A DNA stretch of 64,000 nucleotides from Hyphomicrobiales bacterium (GTDB lineage: Bacteria; Pseudomonadota; Alphaproteobacteria; Rhizobiales; Beijerinckiaceae). The translations under genes and the position numbers were made by a program. Positions 8,668-18,707 of the stretch are shown in pieces. The notes below the pieces were generated by a model, which was given only the letters and a program-made list of their open reading frames with translations, had not been told where the DNA came from and did no database searches. Where the stretch lies: assembly GCA_900473415.1 (NCBI GenBank), contig UCLR01000009.1, positions 124,001-188,000 of the forward strand. Direction: 5' to 3'. The stretch's first letter is position 1. The number at the start of each line of letters is the position of its first letter.

Positions 8668-10193
8668 GCCGCCCCGCCGCCATCGAAGTCGTAGGCATCT
8701 CGAAGCGCTTCGGAACGGTCGTGGCGAACAATGACGTCTCGCTCTCGGTGGCCGCGGGCTCGATCCACGGCATCGTCGGCGAGAACGGCGCCGGCAAGTC
8801 GACGCTGATGTCGATCCTCTATGGCTTCTACGAGGCCGATGCCGGCGAGATCAGGATCGCCGGCGCGCCACGCCGCGTCCGCTCTCCGGCCGACGCCATC
8901 GCGGCCGGCATCGGCATGGTCCATCAGCATTTCATGCTGGTGGAGACCTTGAGCGTCGCCGAGAACGTCCTGCTCGGCGCTGAGGGCGGGGCCCTGCTCA
9001 AGGGTGGGCTGAAGACGGCACGGGCGGCGCTCGCCGGGCTTTCGCAGGATTACGGCCTCGCCATCGACCCCGACGCCATTGTCGGCGAACTTTCGGTAGG
9101 CCTCCAGCAGCGGGTCGAGATCCTGAAGGCGCTCTATCGCGGCGCCGAGATCCTGATCCTCGACGAGCCCACCGCCGTGCTGACGCCGCCGGAGGCTGAC
9201 CAGCTCTTTGTGCTGCTGCGGGCGCTGAAAGCCCAGGGCAAGACGGTGATCCTGATCACCCACAAGTTGCGCGAGATCATGGATGTCACCGACAGGGTTT
9301 CGGTGATGCGGCGCGGCGAGATGGTTGCTCATGTCGCTACTCCTGAGACTTCGCCGCCGGCGCTGGCCGAGGCGATGGTCGGCCGGCGCGTGCTGTTGCG
9401 GGTCGAGAAGCAGCGTCGCGAGCCCGGTCCGCCGGTGCTGGAGGCGGTCGGCCTCTCTTGCCGCGATGCGCGCGGCACCGAGACCTTGCGCGAAGTCGGC
9501 CTCACGCTCCACGCGGGAGAGATCGTCGGCATCGCCGGTGTCGCCGGCAACGGCCAGAGCGAATTGCTGGAGGTTTTGGCCGGGCTGATCCAGCCGAGCC
9601 GGGGCGTCATCCGGCTCGATGGCCAGATCCTCACCGCCGCCGACCGCCATCCGGCCCGGCTGCGCGAGCGCGGCCTGATGCATATCCCTGAGGACCGCCA
9701 TCGCAGCGGCCTCGTCACGGCCTTTTCCGGGGCCGAGAACGCCATCCTAGGCTACCAGCACGATCCTGCCTTCCGCACAGGCCCGCTGCTTTCGCCCGCC
9801 CGGATCGCGGCCCATGCGCGCGAGGCCTTTGCGGCCTATGACGTGCGCCCGCCCGATCCGGCGCTGAAGACGGCGAAGTTCTCGGGTGGCAACCAGCAGA
9901 AGATCGTGCTCGCCCGCGAGATCGAGCGGCAGCCCCGGGTGCTGCTCGTCGGCCAGCCGACGCGCGGGGTCGACATCGGCGCGATCGAGTTCATCCATCG
10001 CCGGCTGCTCGCGCTGCGCGATGCCGGCGTCGCCATCCTGCTCGTCTCCGTCGAGCTCGAGGAGGTGATGGCTCTTTCCGACCGAATCCTCGCCATGTGC
10101 GGCGGTCGCATCACCGGCGAGCGCGCCGGGGAGGTCGCCGACGAGCGCGATCTCGGCCTGCTGATGGCGGGCGTCACGGACGAGGCGGCATGA
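8664..10193 (+). CDS. nucleoside ABC importer ATPase (double ABC domain)
   Basis: A 509-residue protein with two fused ABC domains, the layout of NupO/YufO and sugar RbsA-type ATPases. Domain 1 has a perfect Walker A, GENGAGKST (39-47), a Walker B ILILDEPT and a degenerate signature LSVGLQQR; domain 2 has a degenerate Walker A (GVAGNGQSE) and a good signature, FSGGNQQK. The ATG overlaps the previous stop (ATGA), as does its own stop with the next permease. It powers uptake through the two permeases that follow. Confidence 0.93.
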   Translation: MSRPAAIEVVGISKRFGTVVANNDVSLSVAAGSIHGIVGENGAGKSTLMSILYGFYEADAGEIRIAGAPRRVRSPADAIAAGIGMVHQHFMLVETLSVAENVLLGAEGGALLKGGLKTARAALAGLSQDYGLAIDPDAIVGELSVGLQQRVEILKALYRGAEILILDEPTAVLTPPEADQLFVLLRALKAQGKTVILITHKLREIMDVTDRVSVMRRGEMVAHVATPETSPPALAEAMVGRRVLLRVEKQRREPGPPVLEAVGLSCRDARGTETLREVGLTLHAGEIVGIAGVAGNGQSELLEVLAGLIQPSRGVIRLDGQILTAADRHPARLRERGLMHIPEDRHRSGLVTAFSGAENAILGYQHDPAFRTGPLLSPARIAAHAREAFAAYDVRPPDPALKTAKFSGGNQQKIVLAREIERQPRVLLVGQPTRGVDIGAIEFIHRRLLALRDAGVAILLVSVELEEVMALSDRILAMCGGRITGERAGEVADERDLGLLMAGVTDEAA

Positions 10194-11305
10194 GCGCCGC
10201 CCCCGTCGAGCTGCCGCGCTGGGCCGATACGGCGCTCGTCCCACTGGTTTCGGTCGTGGCCGCCCTCCTCGTGGCCGGGCTCGTCGTCATCGGCATCGGC
10301 GAGAATCCGCTTGAGGCGACGGCGCTGCTGCTGCGCGGTGCGCTCGGCAGCGCCGAGGGCATCGGCTTCACGCTCTACTACGCCACGAACTTCATCTTCA
10401 CGGGGCTCGCGGTCGCGGTCGCCTTCCACGCCGGGCTGTTCAACATCGGCGGCGAGGGGCAGGCGACGGTCGCCGGCATATCAGCCGCCATCGCCTGCGC
10501 GGCGCTCGGGGCCGTGCCCGGCCTCATCCCTGGCTTCTTGGCCGCCCCGCTCGCCATCCTCGCGGCGGCGGCGGGTGGGGCGTTCTGGGCGTTCATCCCC
10601 GGCTGGCTTCAGGCGAAGCGTGGCAGCCATGTCGTCATCACCACGATCATGCTGAACTTCGTCGCCGCGACGCTGATCGTCTATCTGCTGCGCGAAGTGA
10701 TCGGGAAGCCGGGTTCGATGCAGCCCGAGACGCCGGATTTCCCGGCAGGCGCGGTGCTGACACCGATGCACCAGTTCCTCGCGCCCGTCGGCATCAAGTT
10801 GCCCCCGACCCCACTGAACACCGCCTTCCTGCTGGCGCTGGCATCGCTTTTCGCGGTCTGGCTGCTGATCTGGCGCACGCGGCTCGGCTACGCCATCCGC
10901 ACCGTCGGCGCCAATCCGCGCGCTGCCGCCTATGCCGGTATCTCGCCGGCGGCCGTCACCATGATCGCCATGGCGATTTCGGGCGCGCTCGCCGGCGGGC
11001 TTGCGGTCAACGAGGCGCTCGGCGTGCAGCATCGGCTCGTGCTCGATTTCACCGCCGGCTACGGTTTCGTCGGCATAGCGGTCGCCCTGATGGGCCGCGG
11101 CCACCCGGTTGGTGTCGGCCTCGCGGCGCTGCTCTTCGGCGTGCTCTATCAGGGTGGGGCGGAACTTTCCTTCGACAAGCCGACCATCACCCGCGACATG
11201 GTCGTGGTGATCGGCGGTGTGCTGATCCTCTTCGCTGGCGCGCTCGACGGGCTCTTTCGCCGGCTTGTGGCGGGGGCGCTGCGGCTCGGCGAGAGTTCAT
11301 CCTGA
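10190..11305 (+). CDS. nucleoside ABC importer permease 1 (NupP/YufP-like)
   Basis: A 371-residue polytopic protein of the BPD_transp_2 family with about ten hydrophobic segments. The conserved NIGGEGQATVAG loop and the GFVGIAVALMGRGHPVGVGLAALLFG region, where the coupling helix contacts the ATPase, identify it. The start is the ATG at 10190, inside the ATPase stop. The protein is the larger of the two permease subunits, as usual in this transporter family. Confidence 0.92.
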   Translation: MSAAPVELPRWADTALVPLVSVVAALLVAGLVVIGIGENPLEATALLLRGALGSAEGIGFTLYYATNFIFTGLAVAVAFHAGLFNIGGEGQATVAGISAAIACAALGAVPGLIPGFLAAPLAILAAAAGGAFWAFIPGWLQAKRGSHVVITTIMLNFVAATLIVYLLREVIGKPGSMQPETPDFPAGAVLTPMHQFLAPVGIKLPPTPLNTAFLLALASLFAVWLLIWRTRLGYAIRTVGANPRAAAYAGISPAAVTMIAMAISGALAGGLAVNEALGVQHRLVLDFTAGYGFVGIAVALMGRGHPVGVGLAALLFGVLYQGGAELSFDKPTITRDMVVVIGGVLILFAGALDGLFRRLVAGALRLGESSS

Positions 11306-12279
11306 TGGACCTGCTCCAGCTCGTCGCCCTCGTGCTCGATTCGACGATCCGGCTGTCGATCCCGCTGATCTGCGCGGCCATGGCGGGGCTCTGGTCGGAG
11401 AAGGCCGGCGTCGTCGACATCGGCCTGGAGGGCAAGATGCTGGTCGCCGCCTTCGCATCGGCGGTCGCAAGCTTCGTCACCGGCTCGGCCTGGGTCGGCC
11501 TTTGCGCCGGCATCCTCGCCTCGCTCGCGCTCGCGCTCGTTCACGGCTTCGCCGCCATCACCTGGCGCGGCAACCAGATCGTCTCCGGCGTCGCCATCAA
11601 TATGCTGGCGGCAGGGCTCACCGTCGTGCTCGGCAATGCCTGGTACGGGCAGGGCGGGCGCACGCCCTCGCTGGAAGGCGCCGCTCGCTTCGGCGATATC
11701 ACCCTGCCCTTCGCGCGTTGGACGCGCGAGCATGTGCCGGGGCTCGGCCTGCTCTATGACGAGGTCGTGTCGGGCCATGCTGTCCCGGCCTATCTCGCCT
11801 TCCTCAGCGTGCTGGTCACGGCGCTCGTGCTGGGGCGCACGCGCTTCGGCCTGCGCATCCGCGCCGTCGGCGAGAACCCGGCCGCCGTCGATACCGCCGG
11901 CATCTCCGTCGCGCGCCTGCGCTATGCCGCGGTCGCGATCTGCGGCCTGCTCTGCGGCATTGGCGGCACCTATCTCGCCACGGCGCAAGCGGCCGGCTTC
12001 CTGCCGCACATGACGGCTGGGCGCGGCTTCATCGCACTCGCCGCCGTGATCTTCGCCAATTGGCGGCCATGGCCCGCGCTCGGCGCCTGCCTGCTCTTCG
12101 GCCTGCTCGACGCGATCGCGATAAGACTCCAGGGTGTGACGTTGCCTGGCATTGGGCTCGTGCCGGTGGAAGCGATCCAGGCCTTGCCCTATCTGATGAC
12201 GATCGTGCTGCTCGCGGGCTTTATCGGCAAGGCGGCGCCGCCGCGGGCCTCGGGTCTGCCCTATGTCAAGGAACGCTGA
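11305..12279 (+). CDS. nucleoside ABC importer permease 2 (NupQ/YufQ-like)
   Basis: The second BPD_transp_2 permease, 324 residues with about eight to nine membrane segments. Typical are the N-terminal AAMAGLWSEKAGVVDIGLEG, the RAVGENPAAVDTAGISV segment and the GRGFIALAAVIFANWRP coupling loop. The start codon overlaps the stop of permease 1 (TGATG). It ends four bases before the cytidine deaminase start chosen here. Confidence 0.92.
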   Translation: MDLLQLVALVLDSTIRLSIPLICAAMAGLWSEKAGVVDIGLEGKMLVAAFASAVASFVTGSAWVGLCAGILASLALALVHGFAAITWRGNQIVSGVAINMLAAGLTVVLGNAWYGQGGRTPSLEGAARFGDITLPFARWTREHVPGLGLLYDEVVSGHAVPAYLAFLSVLVTALVLGRTRFGLRIRAVGENPAAVDTAGISVARLRYAAVAICGLLCGIGGTYLATAQAAGFLPHMTAGRGFIALAAVIFANWRPWPALGACLLFGLLDAIAIRLQGVTLPGIGLVPVEAIQALPYLMTIVLLAGFIGKAAPPRASGLPYVKER

Positions 12280-12283
12280 ACCC

Positions 12284-12694
12284 ATGTCGGCCGAGCCCGA
12301 TTTCGACGCCCTCTTCGCTGCTGCTTCCGCGATCCAGTCGCGCGCCTATGCGCCCTATTCGCGCTTCAAGGTCGGCGCGGCGATCCTCGCCGATGACGGG
12401 GCGGTCTATGCCGGCTGCAATGTCGAGAACGCGGCCTATCCAGTTGGCACTTGCGCCGAAGCCGGCGCGATCGCGGCGATGATCGGCGCGGGGGCCAAGG
12501 CGATCCGTGCCGTTCTCGTCTTCGGTGAAGGGCCGGAACTCGTCACGCCCTGCGGCGCCTGCCGCCAGCGCATCCGCGAATTCGCCGTGCCCGAGACGCC
12601 GATCGCCATTGCCGGTCCGGACGGCATCCGGGCGCGCTTCGCGCTGGTGGAGCTGTTGCCAGCCTCCTTCGGACCAGCCAATTTGCCGCGGTGA
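12284..12694 (+). CDS. cdd: cytidine deaminase
   Basis: Zinc enzyme that converts cytidine and deoxycytidine to uridine and deoxyuridine. The sequence carries the two zinc motifs of the homotetrameric class: GTCAEAGAI (Cys-Ala-Glu with the proton-shuttling Glu) and PCGACRQ. It also has the N-terminal APYSRFKVGAA and NVENAAYP segments. I chose the ATG at 12284, which has an AAGGAACGCT ribosome site inside the permease end, over the in-frame ATG at 12263; this gives 136 residues, close to other tetrameric Cdd proteins. It places pyrimidine salvage in the nucleoside import operon. Confidence 0.95.
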   Translation: MSAEPDFDALFAAASAIQSRAYAPYSRFKVGAAILADDGAVYAGCNVENAAYPVGTCAEAGAIAAMIGAGAKAIRAVLVFGEGPELVTPCGACRQRIREFAVPETPIAIAGPDGIRARFALVELLPASFGPANLPR

Positions 12695-12740
12695 TTTGCG
12701 TGATTTGTGGGCCGCGAAAGGCGGCCGGGAGAGAGTGGTG

Positions 12741-13550
12741 ATGGCGGCCGATCCGGCCTTCGAGAAGGCGGCATCCGCACTGGCCGGCTACGGTGTCGGT
12801 GCTATCGATTGCGCGCTCGTGCTGGGCACCGGGCTCGGCGCCCTTGCCGAGGATGTCGAGGGCGCGGTGCAGATCCCCTACGCCGCTCTGCCCGGTTTCC
12901 CGCAGGGAGAGGTTTCGGGCCATGCGCGCCAGCTCTGCTACGGCACGTTGCAGGGCCGCAAGGTGCTGATCTATCAGGGCCGCGCCCATTATTACGAGGC
13001 CGGCGACCCGGCCGTAATGCGCGTGCCGCTCGGCATGCTGACCGCCCTCGGCTCCCCGCCGCTGATCCTGACCAATGCGGCGGGCTCGCTCTCGCCGGAC
13101 ATGCCGCCCGGCAGCCTCGCGCTCATCACCGATCACATCAATCTCAATGGTCCGAATCCGCTGGTCGGCGACCAAGGCGACGGCCGCTTCGTGCCGATGG
13201 TCGACGCTTATGATCCGGGCCTGCGCGCCAAGCTGAAGCAGGCGGCCCAGAAGGTCGATGTGCCGCTCGGCGAGGGCGTCTATATGTGGTTCTCCGGCCC
13301 GAGCTTCGAGACGCCGGCCGAGATCCGCATGGCGAAGCTGCTGGGCGCCGATCTCGTCGGCATGTCGACCGTGCCGGAGGTGATCCTCGCGCGGCGTTAC
13401 GGCCTCAGCGTCGCCGGGCTCTCGATCGTCACCAATATGGGTGCCGGCCTCCATGGCGGCGCGCCGCATCACACCGAGACGCGCGATGTCGCGGCTTTGG
13501 CCTCGGGCGCGTTGCGCCGGCTCGTTGCCGCCTTCCTGTCGGAGCCCTGA
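12741..13550 (+). CDS. punA: purine-nucleoside phosphorylase, trimeric class
   Basis: Phosphorolyses purine (deoxy)nucleosides to free base and (deoxy)ribose-1-phosphate. The 269-residue protein has the motifs of the trimeric PNP family: LGTGLGAL phosphate loop, [33 protein letters not shown] and the [10 protein letters not shown] segment. The frame is open upstream, but the ATG at 12741 follows a GGGAGAGA ribosome site and gives the family start. It lies 46 bases after cdd and four bases before deoC. Confidence 0.93.
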   Translation: MAADPAFEKAASALAGYGVGAIDCALVLGTGLGALAEDVEGAVQIPYAALPGFPQGEVSGHARQLCYGTLQGRKVLIYQGRAHYYEAGDPAVMRVPLGMLTALGSPPLILTNAAGSLSPDMPPGSLALITDHINLNGPNPLVGDQGDGRFVPMVDAYDPGLRAKLKQAAQKVDVPLGEGVYMWFSGPSFETPAEIRMAKLLGADLVGMSTVPEVILARRYGLSVAGLSIVTNMGAGLHGGAPHHTETRDVAALASGALRRLVAAFLSEP

Positions 13551-13553
13551 GCC

Positions 13554-14315
13554 ATGTCGGACGCGGACCTCGCCAAGCGCGCCCTTGCGCTGCTCGACCT
13601 CACCGATCTCGCCGACGACGCGACGGAGGAAGGCGCGCGCGAACTTTGCCGGCGCGCCCTGTCTGGCCCGGTGACGGTCGCGGCGGTCTGCCTCTGGCCG
13701 CGCTTCGTCGCCACGGCGCGCGAGGCGCTGGGCGACAGCGCCGTGCGTATCGCCACCGTGGTGAATTTCCCCGATGGCGATACGCCGATCGCGCCGGTGA
13801 TCCGCGAGACGGAAGAAGCGCTGGGCGCCGGCGCCGACGAGATCGACCTTGTCCTGCCGTGGCGCGCTTTGCTGGTCGGTCAGGCGAACACGGCCCGCGC
13901 GATGGTCGGCAACGTCAAGATGCGCTGCGGCGACAAGCTGCTGAAGGTCATCCTCGAGACCGGCGAATATCCCGATCTCGACAAGGTTCGGGAGGCATCG
14001 GAGCTCGCCATCGCCGCAGGCGCCGATTTCATCAAGACCTCGACCGGCAAGACGGCGCACTCGGCCAGCATCGCCGCGGTCCGGACCATGCTCGGCGTCA
14101 TCGCCTTGGCGAGGCGCCCGATCGGGATCAAGCCCTCGGGCGGCATCCGCACGCTGGTCGATGCGAAAGCCTATCTCGACCTCACCGATGCGATGATGGG
14201 GCCGGGCTGGGCGACGCCCGAGAGCTTCCGCTTCGGTGCAAGCGGTCTCTATGGAGCGCTCGTCGAGGCGATCGGTGGCGCTGCGACGGGCACCACACCG
14301 CGTGGGGCCTATTGA
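13554..14315 (+). CDS. deoC: deoxyribose-phosphate aldolase
   Basis: Class I aldolase that splits 2-deoxyribose-5-phosphate into acetaldehyde and glyceraldehyde-3-phosphate. The Schiff-base lysine lies in FIKTSTGK (near residues 159-166), the second catalytic lysine in GIKPSGGIR, and the acidic partner in [12 protein letters not shown]. At 253 residues it is of the E. coli DeoC type. The stop overlaps the deoA start (TGATG). A phosphopentomutase (deoB), needed to link PNP and DeoA products to this step, is not in the window. Confidence 0.95.
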   Translation: MSDADLAKRALALLDLTDLADDATEEGARELCRRALSGPVTVAAVCLWPRFVATAREALGDSAVRIATVVNFPDGDTPIAPVIRETEEALGAGADEIDLVLPWRALLVGQANTARAMVGNVKMRCGDKLLKVILETGEYPDLDKVREASELAIAAGADFIKTSTGKTAHSASIAAVRTMLGVIALARRPIGIKPSGGIRTLVDAKAYLDLTDAMMGPGWATPESFRFGASGLYGALVEAIGGAATGTTPRGAY

Positions 14316-15640
14316 TGCGTCTCACCCAGGAGATCATCGCCGCCAAGCGCGATGGGTCGGAACTGCCCGATGCCGATATCCGCCAGCTCATCGCCGGGCT
14401 GACAGACGGCTCGGTGAGCGAGGGACAGGCCGCGGCCTTCGCCATGGCCGTCTATTTCAACGGCATGAGCGCGCAGGAACGTGTCGCTCTGACGCTCGCC
14501 ATGCGTGATTCCGGCACGGTGCTGCACTGGGGCGATCTGCCAGGCCCGGTGCTCGACAAGCATTCCACCGGCGGCGTCGGCGATACGGTGAGCCTGCCGC
14601 TGGCGGCGGCGGTTGCGGCCTGCGGCGGCTATGTGCCGATGATTTCCGGCCGCGGTCTCGGCCATACCGGCGGTACGCTCGACAAGCTGGATGCCGTGCC
14701 GGGCTATGTCACCCAGCCGGGCATCGGCCTCTTCCATAAGGTCGTGCGGGAGGCCGGCTGCGCCATCATCGGCCAGACGGCCGATCTCGCCCCGGCCGAT
14801 CGGCGCCTCTACGCCATCCGCGACGTCACCGCGACGGTCGAGACGATTCCCCTGCTGACCTCATCGATCCTCTCGAAGAAGCTCGCTGCCGGGCTCTCCG
14901 GTCTCGCCATGGACGTGAAGTTCGGCTCGGGCGCCTTCCTGCCGGATTATGGGCAGGCACAGAATCTGGCGCGGGCGCTGGTCGATGTCGCGAACGGCGC
15001 CGGCCTGCCGACCACGGCGCTCCTGACCGACATGAGCGAGCCCCTCGCCTCCGCCGCCGGCAATGCACTGGAGGTCGCCTACGCGCTCGACCACCTGACC
15101 GGCCGCCGTCGCGAGCCGCGTTTCCACGAGGTCACCGTGGCGCTTGGCGCCGAGATGCTGCTGCTCGGTGGCCTTGCGAGCGATCTCGACGCGGCTCGCG
15201 CCCGGATCGAGGACGCCTTCGCCTCCGGCGCGGCGGCGGAGCGCTTCGCCCGCATGGTGGTTGCGCTCGGCGGCCCTGCCGACCTACTCGAGGCGCCGGG
15301 CAAGCATCTGGCCACGGCGCCCATCGCCAAACCCGTCTTCCCCGGGATCGCGGGAACTGTCGCCACCATCGACACCCGCGCCGTCGGTCTCGCCGTCGTC
15401 GCGCTCGGTGGCGGCCGCACGCGCCCGCAGGACCCGATCGACCATGCCGTCGGCATCGTCGAGTTGGCGGGCCTCGGCGAGGCTGTCGGGCCCGATCGCC
15501 CCCTTGGCATCGTCCATGCACGCGACGCGGCCGGCTTTGAGGTCGCGAGCGAACGCTTGCGCAAGGCCTATCGGATCGGAGAGGCTGCGACGCGCGGTCC
15601 CCTGATCGCTGAACGGATCACGGAGAGGTCTTCGGCATGA
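14315..15640 (+). CDS. deoA: thymidine phosphorylase
   Basis: Glycosyltransferase family 3 enzyme that phosphorolyses thymidine and deoxyuridine to base and deoxyribose-1-phosphate. The 441-residue protein shows the N-terminal alpha domain, the phosphate-binding [14 protein letters not shown], the [16 protein letters not shown] loop and the [14 protein letters not shown] segment. The ATG overlaps the deoC stop; the frame is open far upstream, but this is the family start ([14 protein letters not shown]). Its stop overlaps the next gene by four bases. Confidence 0.95.
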   Translation: MRLTQEIIAAKRDGSELPDADIRQLIAGLTDGSVSEGQAAAFAMAVYFNGMSAQERVALTLAMRDSGTVLHWGDLPGPVLDKHSTGGVGDTVSLPLAAAVAACGGYVPMISGRGLGHTGGTLDKLDAVPGYVTQPGIGLFHKVVREAGCAIIGQTADLAPADRRLYAIRDVTATVETIPLLTSSILSKKLAAGLSGLAMDVKFGSGAFLPDYGQAQNLARALVDVANGAGLPTTALLTDMSEPLASAAGNALEVAYALDHLTGRRREPRFHEVTVALGAEMLLLGGLASDLDAARARIEDAFASGAAAERFARMVVALGGPADLLEAPGKHLATAPIAKPVFPGIAGTVATIDTRAVGLAVVALGGGRTRPQDPIDHAVGIVELAGLGEAVGPDRPLGIVHARDAAGFEVASERLRKAYRIGEAATRGPLIAERITERSSA

Positions 15641-16581
15641 GTCTGCTTCTGGCCATGACGGGTTGGCACGTCGAGGACTGGCGCGCCCGCTTTCAGGGGT
15701 TGCTGCCGGAGATGCCGATCGTCGTTCTCGGCGAAGCCTTCGATCGCCGCGCCGTGCACTACGTCGCGAGCTGGAAGCATCCGCCCGGCAGCCTGACCGG
15801 CCTGCCGAATCTCGCCGCGATCTTCTCGCTCGGCGCAGGCGTCGATTTCCTCTTCGCCGACGACAAGCTGCCGGCGGCGCCGATCGCCCGCGTCGTCGAC
15901 TCCGACCTGACCGCGCGGATGAGCGAATATATCGTCCTGCACTGCCTGCTTCATCTGCGCCAGCAGCGCCGCTACGACCGCCAGCAGCGCGCCGGCGTCT
16001 GGGACGATGATCGCTTCCAGCCGGCCGCGCATTCCGTGCGCGTCGGCATCATGGGGCTGGGCGAACTCGGGCAGGACGCGGCGACCAAGCTCAAGGTGAT
16101 GGGCTTCGACGTCGCCGGCTGGAGCCGCTCGCCCAAGGCGATCGAGGGCCTGCCCTGCTTCTCCGGCGATGACGGCATGAAGGCGTTTCTCGCCCGCACC
16201 GATATCCTCGTCAGCCTGCTGCCGCTGACCGCCGACACGCGCGGCATCATCAATGCCGAGCTGCTGTCGGGGCTCGCGCAGGGTGGGCGCCTCGGTGGGC
16301 CGTTCCTGATCAATGCCGGGCGCGGCGGACTTCAGGTCGAGGCCGACATCCTCGCCGCGCTCGACGCCGGCACGCTCAAGGGCGCGACGCTCGACGTCTT
16401 CGAGACCGAGCCGCTGCCCTCTGAATCGCGGCTCTGGACTCATCCGGGCGTGGTCGTCACGCCGCACAATGCGGCGATGTCGGAGCCCGAGGCGGTCGCC
16501 TCGCTCGTCGCGGCGCAGATCAGGCGGCTGGAAGCCGGCGAGCCGCTGCAGCATGTGGTCGATCCGGCTCGAGGTTACTGA
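15637..16581 (+). CDS. D-2-hydroxyacid dehydrogenase, GhrA-like glyoxylate/hydroxypyruvate reductase
   Basis: NAD(P)-dependent oxidoreductase, 314 residues, most like E. coli GhrA (312). It has the Rossmann loop [10 protein letters not shown], the catalytic arginine in INAGRGG, glutamate in FETEPLP and the histidine in TPHNAA. It is coupled to deoA by a four-base overlap and is the last gene of the salvage operon. GhrA reduces glyoxylate and hydroxypyruvate; why this would accompany nucleoside breakdown is not obvious. Ureide-derived glyoxylate from purines is one possibility. Confidence 0.88.
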   Translation: MSLLLAMTGWHVEDWRARFQGLLPEMPIVVLGEAFDRRAVHYVASWKHPPGSLTGLPNLAAIFSLGAGVDFLFADDKLPAAPIARVVDSDLTARMSEYIVLHCLLHLRQQRRYDRQQRAGVWDDDRFQPAAHSVRVGIMGLGELGQDAATKLKVMGFDVAGWSRSPKAIEGLPCFSGDDGMKAFLARTDILVSLLPLTADTRGIINAELLSGLAQGGRLGGPFLINAGRGGLQVEADILAALDAGTLKGATLDVFETEPLPSESRLWTHPGVVVTPHNAAMSEPEAVASLVAAQIRRLEAGEPLQHVVDPARGY

Positions 16582-16670
16582 GGCGTCACGGAACGGTCGT
16601 GGGGCCGTCGTCCGGTTGAAACCGGGCCGGGCGAAGCAGGAGGCCTCTTGCTCTCGCCCCGGAGTCGTCC

Positions 16671-18029
16671 ATGCGCACGTCGTTTGCCGCCGCCCTGTTG
16701 CTCTGCTCGACCGTTCTGGCCGGGGCTCAGGAGGCCTCGAAGGAATTCCCGGCCAAGCTCCTCGGCCAGGCCCTGCTGCCGGCGAACACGTTCGTTCCGG
16801 CCCCGGCCGACGCACCCGCCGACCTCAAGGTCTCGGGCAAGTTCACCACGCCCGGCAAGCGCGTCGAGGCGGTCGGCGCCGTGATGGGGACCTCGGGCGG
16901 GCGGCCGACGGGGCTCTCCACCCCCTTCGCCGGCCAGCCCGTGCAGGGCTTCTCCGGCGTCCGCTCGCTCGGCAATGGCGAGTTCGTCGTGCTGACCGAC
17001 AACGGCTTCGGCGGCAAGGCTAACTCGCCCGACGCCATGCTGTTCTTCCACCGGCTCAAGGCCGATTTCGCCGGGGGCAAGATCGAGCGCCTCGCCACCA
17101 CCTTCCTGCACGACCCGGACAAGAAGGTGCCCTTCCGCATCGTCCATGAGGGGACGGAGAAGCGCTACCTGACCGGCGCCGATTTCGACCCGGAGTCGAT
17201 CCAGCCGATCGGCGGCAAGTATTGGATCGGCGAGGAGTTCGGTCCCTATCTCCTGCGCGTCGATGCCGATGGCAAGGTCGAGGCCGTGTTCGAGACGCAG
17301 GTCGACGGCAAACCCGCCCGCTCGCCCGACCACTACGCGATCACCACGCCCGGCGCGCCGAACCAGTCCGTCGCCTTCAACGTCCGCCGCTCGAAGGGCT
17401 TCGAGGGCATGGCGCAGTCGCCGGACGGCCGCTTCCTCTATCCGCTGCTGGAAGGCCCGCTCTGGGACGCCGCCAAGAACGGCTTCGAGGAGATCGACGG
17501 CAAGGCGGTGCTGCGCATCCTCGAATTCGACGTGCAGGCCGAGAAATGGACCGGCCGTTCCTGGTTCTATCCGCTCGAGGCCAAGGGCAACGCCATCGGT
17601 GACTTCAACATGATCGACGCCGCGACCGGCCTCATCATCGAGCGCGATGACGGCGAAGGCACCGCCGACAAAGCCTGCCCGGCCGGCCAGCGCGGTCCCG
17701 ACTGCTTCCACGATCCGGCGAAATTCAAGCGCATCGTGAAGATCGAACTCAACGACGCCAATGCCGGCAAGCTGGTGCGCAAGATCGGCCATATCGACCT
17801 GATGAACATCAAGGACCCGGACGGCAAGGCGAAGCAGGGCACGGCCGGCGGCGTCTTCACCTTCCCCTTCTTCACCATCGAGAATGTCGACGTGGTCGAC
17901 CGGGCCGCTGGCGTCATCGTCGTCGGCAACGACAACAACCTGCCCTTCTCCTCCTCGCGCGACCCGAAGAAGGCCGATGACGAGGAGCTGGTGCTGCTCT
18001 CGGTGAAGGAATTGCTCGAGGCGAAGTAA
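16671..18029 (+). CDS. secreted esterase-like/phytase-like beta-propeller protein
   Basis: A 452-residue exported protein (signal peptide to about residue 20, VLAGAQEAS) of the 'esterase-like activity of phytase' (Phytase-like) family. Family features include GVRSLGNGEFVVLTDNGFG, FDPESIQPIGGKYWIGEEFGPYL, the FEGMAQSPDGRFLYPLLEGPL blade and the C-terminal GTAGGVFTFPFFTIENVDVV. It probably acts on phosphoesters in the periplasm or outside, but the substrate is not established for the family. It stands alone, 89 bases after the salvage operon. The gap holds no clear terminator. Confidence 0.8.
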   Translation: MRTSFAAALLLCSTVLAGAQEASKEFPAKLLGQALLPANTFVPAPADAPADLKVSGKFTTPGKRVEAVGAVMGTSGGRPTGLSTPFAGQPVQGFSGVRSLGNGEFVVLTDNGFGGKANSPDAMLFFHRLKADFAGGKIERLATTFLHDPDKKVPFRIVHEGTEKRYLTGADFDPESIQPIGGKYWIGEEFGPYLLRVDADGKVEAVFETQVDGKPARSPDHYAITTPGAPNQSVAFNVRRSKGFEGMAQSPDGRFLYPLLEGPLWDAAKNGFEEIDGKAVLRILEFDVQAEKWTGRSWFYPLEAKGNAIGDFNMIDAATGLIIERDDGEGTADKACPAGQRGPDCFHDPAKFKRIVKIELNDANAGKLVRKIGHIDLMNIKDPDGKAKQGTAGGVFTFPFFTIENVDVVDRAAGVIVVGNDNNLPFSSSRDPKKADDEELVLLSVKELLEAK

Positions 18030-18120
18030 CGACACCCGCATGGGGTGGCAGGGGGATGCGTGAACGATGCCGATCCCGGCAGCCGATCTTGTCCGGTTGC
18101 CGGGCGTTCCCAGTCTGTTC

Positions 18121-18149
18121 TTGAACAATTACCGAGCTCGGCGTAAAAT
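18121..18149 (+). promoter_or_regulatory. sigma-70-type promoter of the SPW gene
   Basis: A -35 box TTGAAC (18121-18126), a 17-base spacer and a -10 box TAAAAT (18144-18149) form one of the best housekeeping-type promoters seen in this GC-rich window. The start of transcription would fall near 18156, about 60 bases before the SPW start codon. Confidence 0.6.
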
Positions 18150-18215
18150 AAAACGTACTAAGCGCTTCGTTCGCGAGGCGTCGTGGCTGGATGATCGTCA
18201 CCAATGGAGGTGATC

Positions 18216-18578
18216 ATGTGGACCATGAATACGAACGCCAGACGCTCACAGGACTGGCTTAATCTTATCCTCGCCGCGCTGCTGTTCTTCTCGCCCTGGC
18301 TCATGGGCTTCGTCAGCGATGTCATGCCGACGCGCAATGCCTGGATCGTCGGGGTGGTGCTCGCCTTGATCGCGATCGCCGCGATTACGGCTTTCGCCGA
18401 ATGGGAGGAATGGCTGAATCTCGCGCTTGGACTCTGGTTGGTAGCCTCTCCCTGGATGCTCGGCTTCACCGGCAATCCCGCTGCCTTCCGGACCCATATC
18501 GTCCTCGGCCTGTTGGCCGCGGCGATTTCGGCCTGGGCCGTCTGGGATTACCGGCACGAGCCACACGCGACAGCCTGA
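18216..18578 (+). CDS. SPW-repeat membrane protein
   Basis: A 120-residue protein with four predicted membrane helices arranged as two SPW repeats: WLNLILAALLFFSPWLMGF and WLNLALGLWLVASPWMLGF. Function is unknown; the family is common in stress-tolerant soil bacteria. An ATG at 18204 is in frame, but the GGAGGTG ribosome site lies between it and the ATG at 18216, so the later start is correct. The gene has its own promoter and a downstream hairpin, so it appears monocistronic. Confidence 0.85.
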   Translation: MWTMNTNARRSQDWLNLILAALLFFSPWLMGFVSDVMPTRNAWIVGVVLALIAIAAITAFAEWEEWLNLALGLWLVASPWMLGFTGNPAAFRTHIVLGLLAAAISAWAVWDYRHEPHATA

Positions 18579-18655
18579 TGCGTGCTGAGCGGCTCTCGAT
18601 GAAGGAGCTGCTCGAGGCGGAGCAAGCCCCGCGCAAGACTGACGGCCTAGAAACA

Positions 18656-18689
18656 GGCCCGCTTCCGGCAGTTCGCCCGGAGGCGGGCC
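18656..18689 (+). terminator. hairpin terminator after the SPW gene
   Basis: Bases 18656-18668 pair with 18677-18689 in 12 of 13 positions (GGCCCGC.TCCGG type) and are followed by TTGCTT. It separates the SPW gene from the lipoprotein gene. Because the hairpin ends at 18689, a TTG start for the lipoprotein at 18690 is unlikely. Confidence 0.55.
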
Positions 18690-18707
18690 TTGCTTCACCT
18701 GTGGGGG

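Noticed and set aside
12543-14060. A 505-codon open frame on the minus strand
   Set aside because: It is antisense to cdd, punA and deoC, with composition typical of antisense high-GC frames.
16590-16625. EcfG-type GGAAC before the phytase-like gene
   Set aside because: No CGTT follows at 16 or 17 bases.
18127-18145. EcfG-type promoter before the SPW gene
   Set aside because: GAAC and CGTA are there but with 15-base spacing and a mismatch; the sigma-70-type boxes at the same place fit much better.
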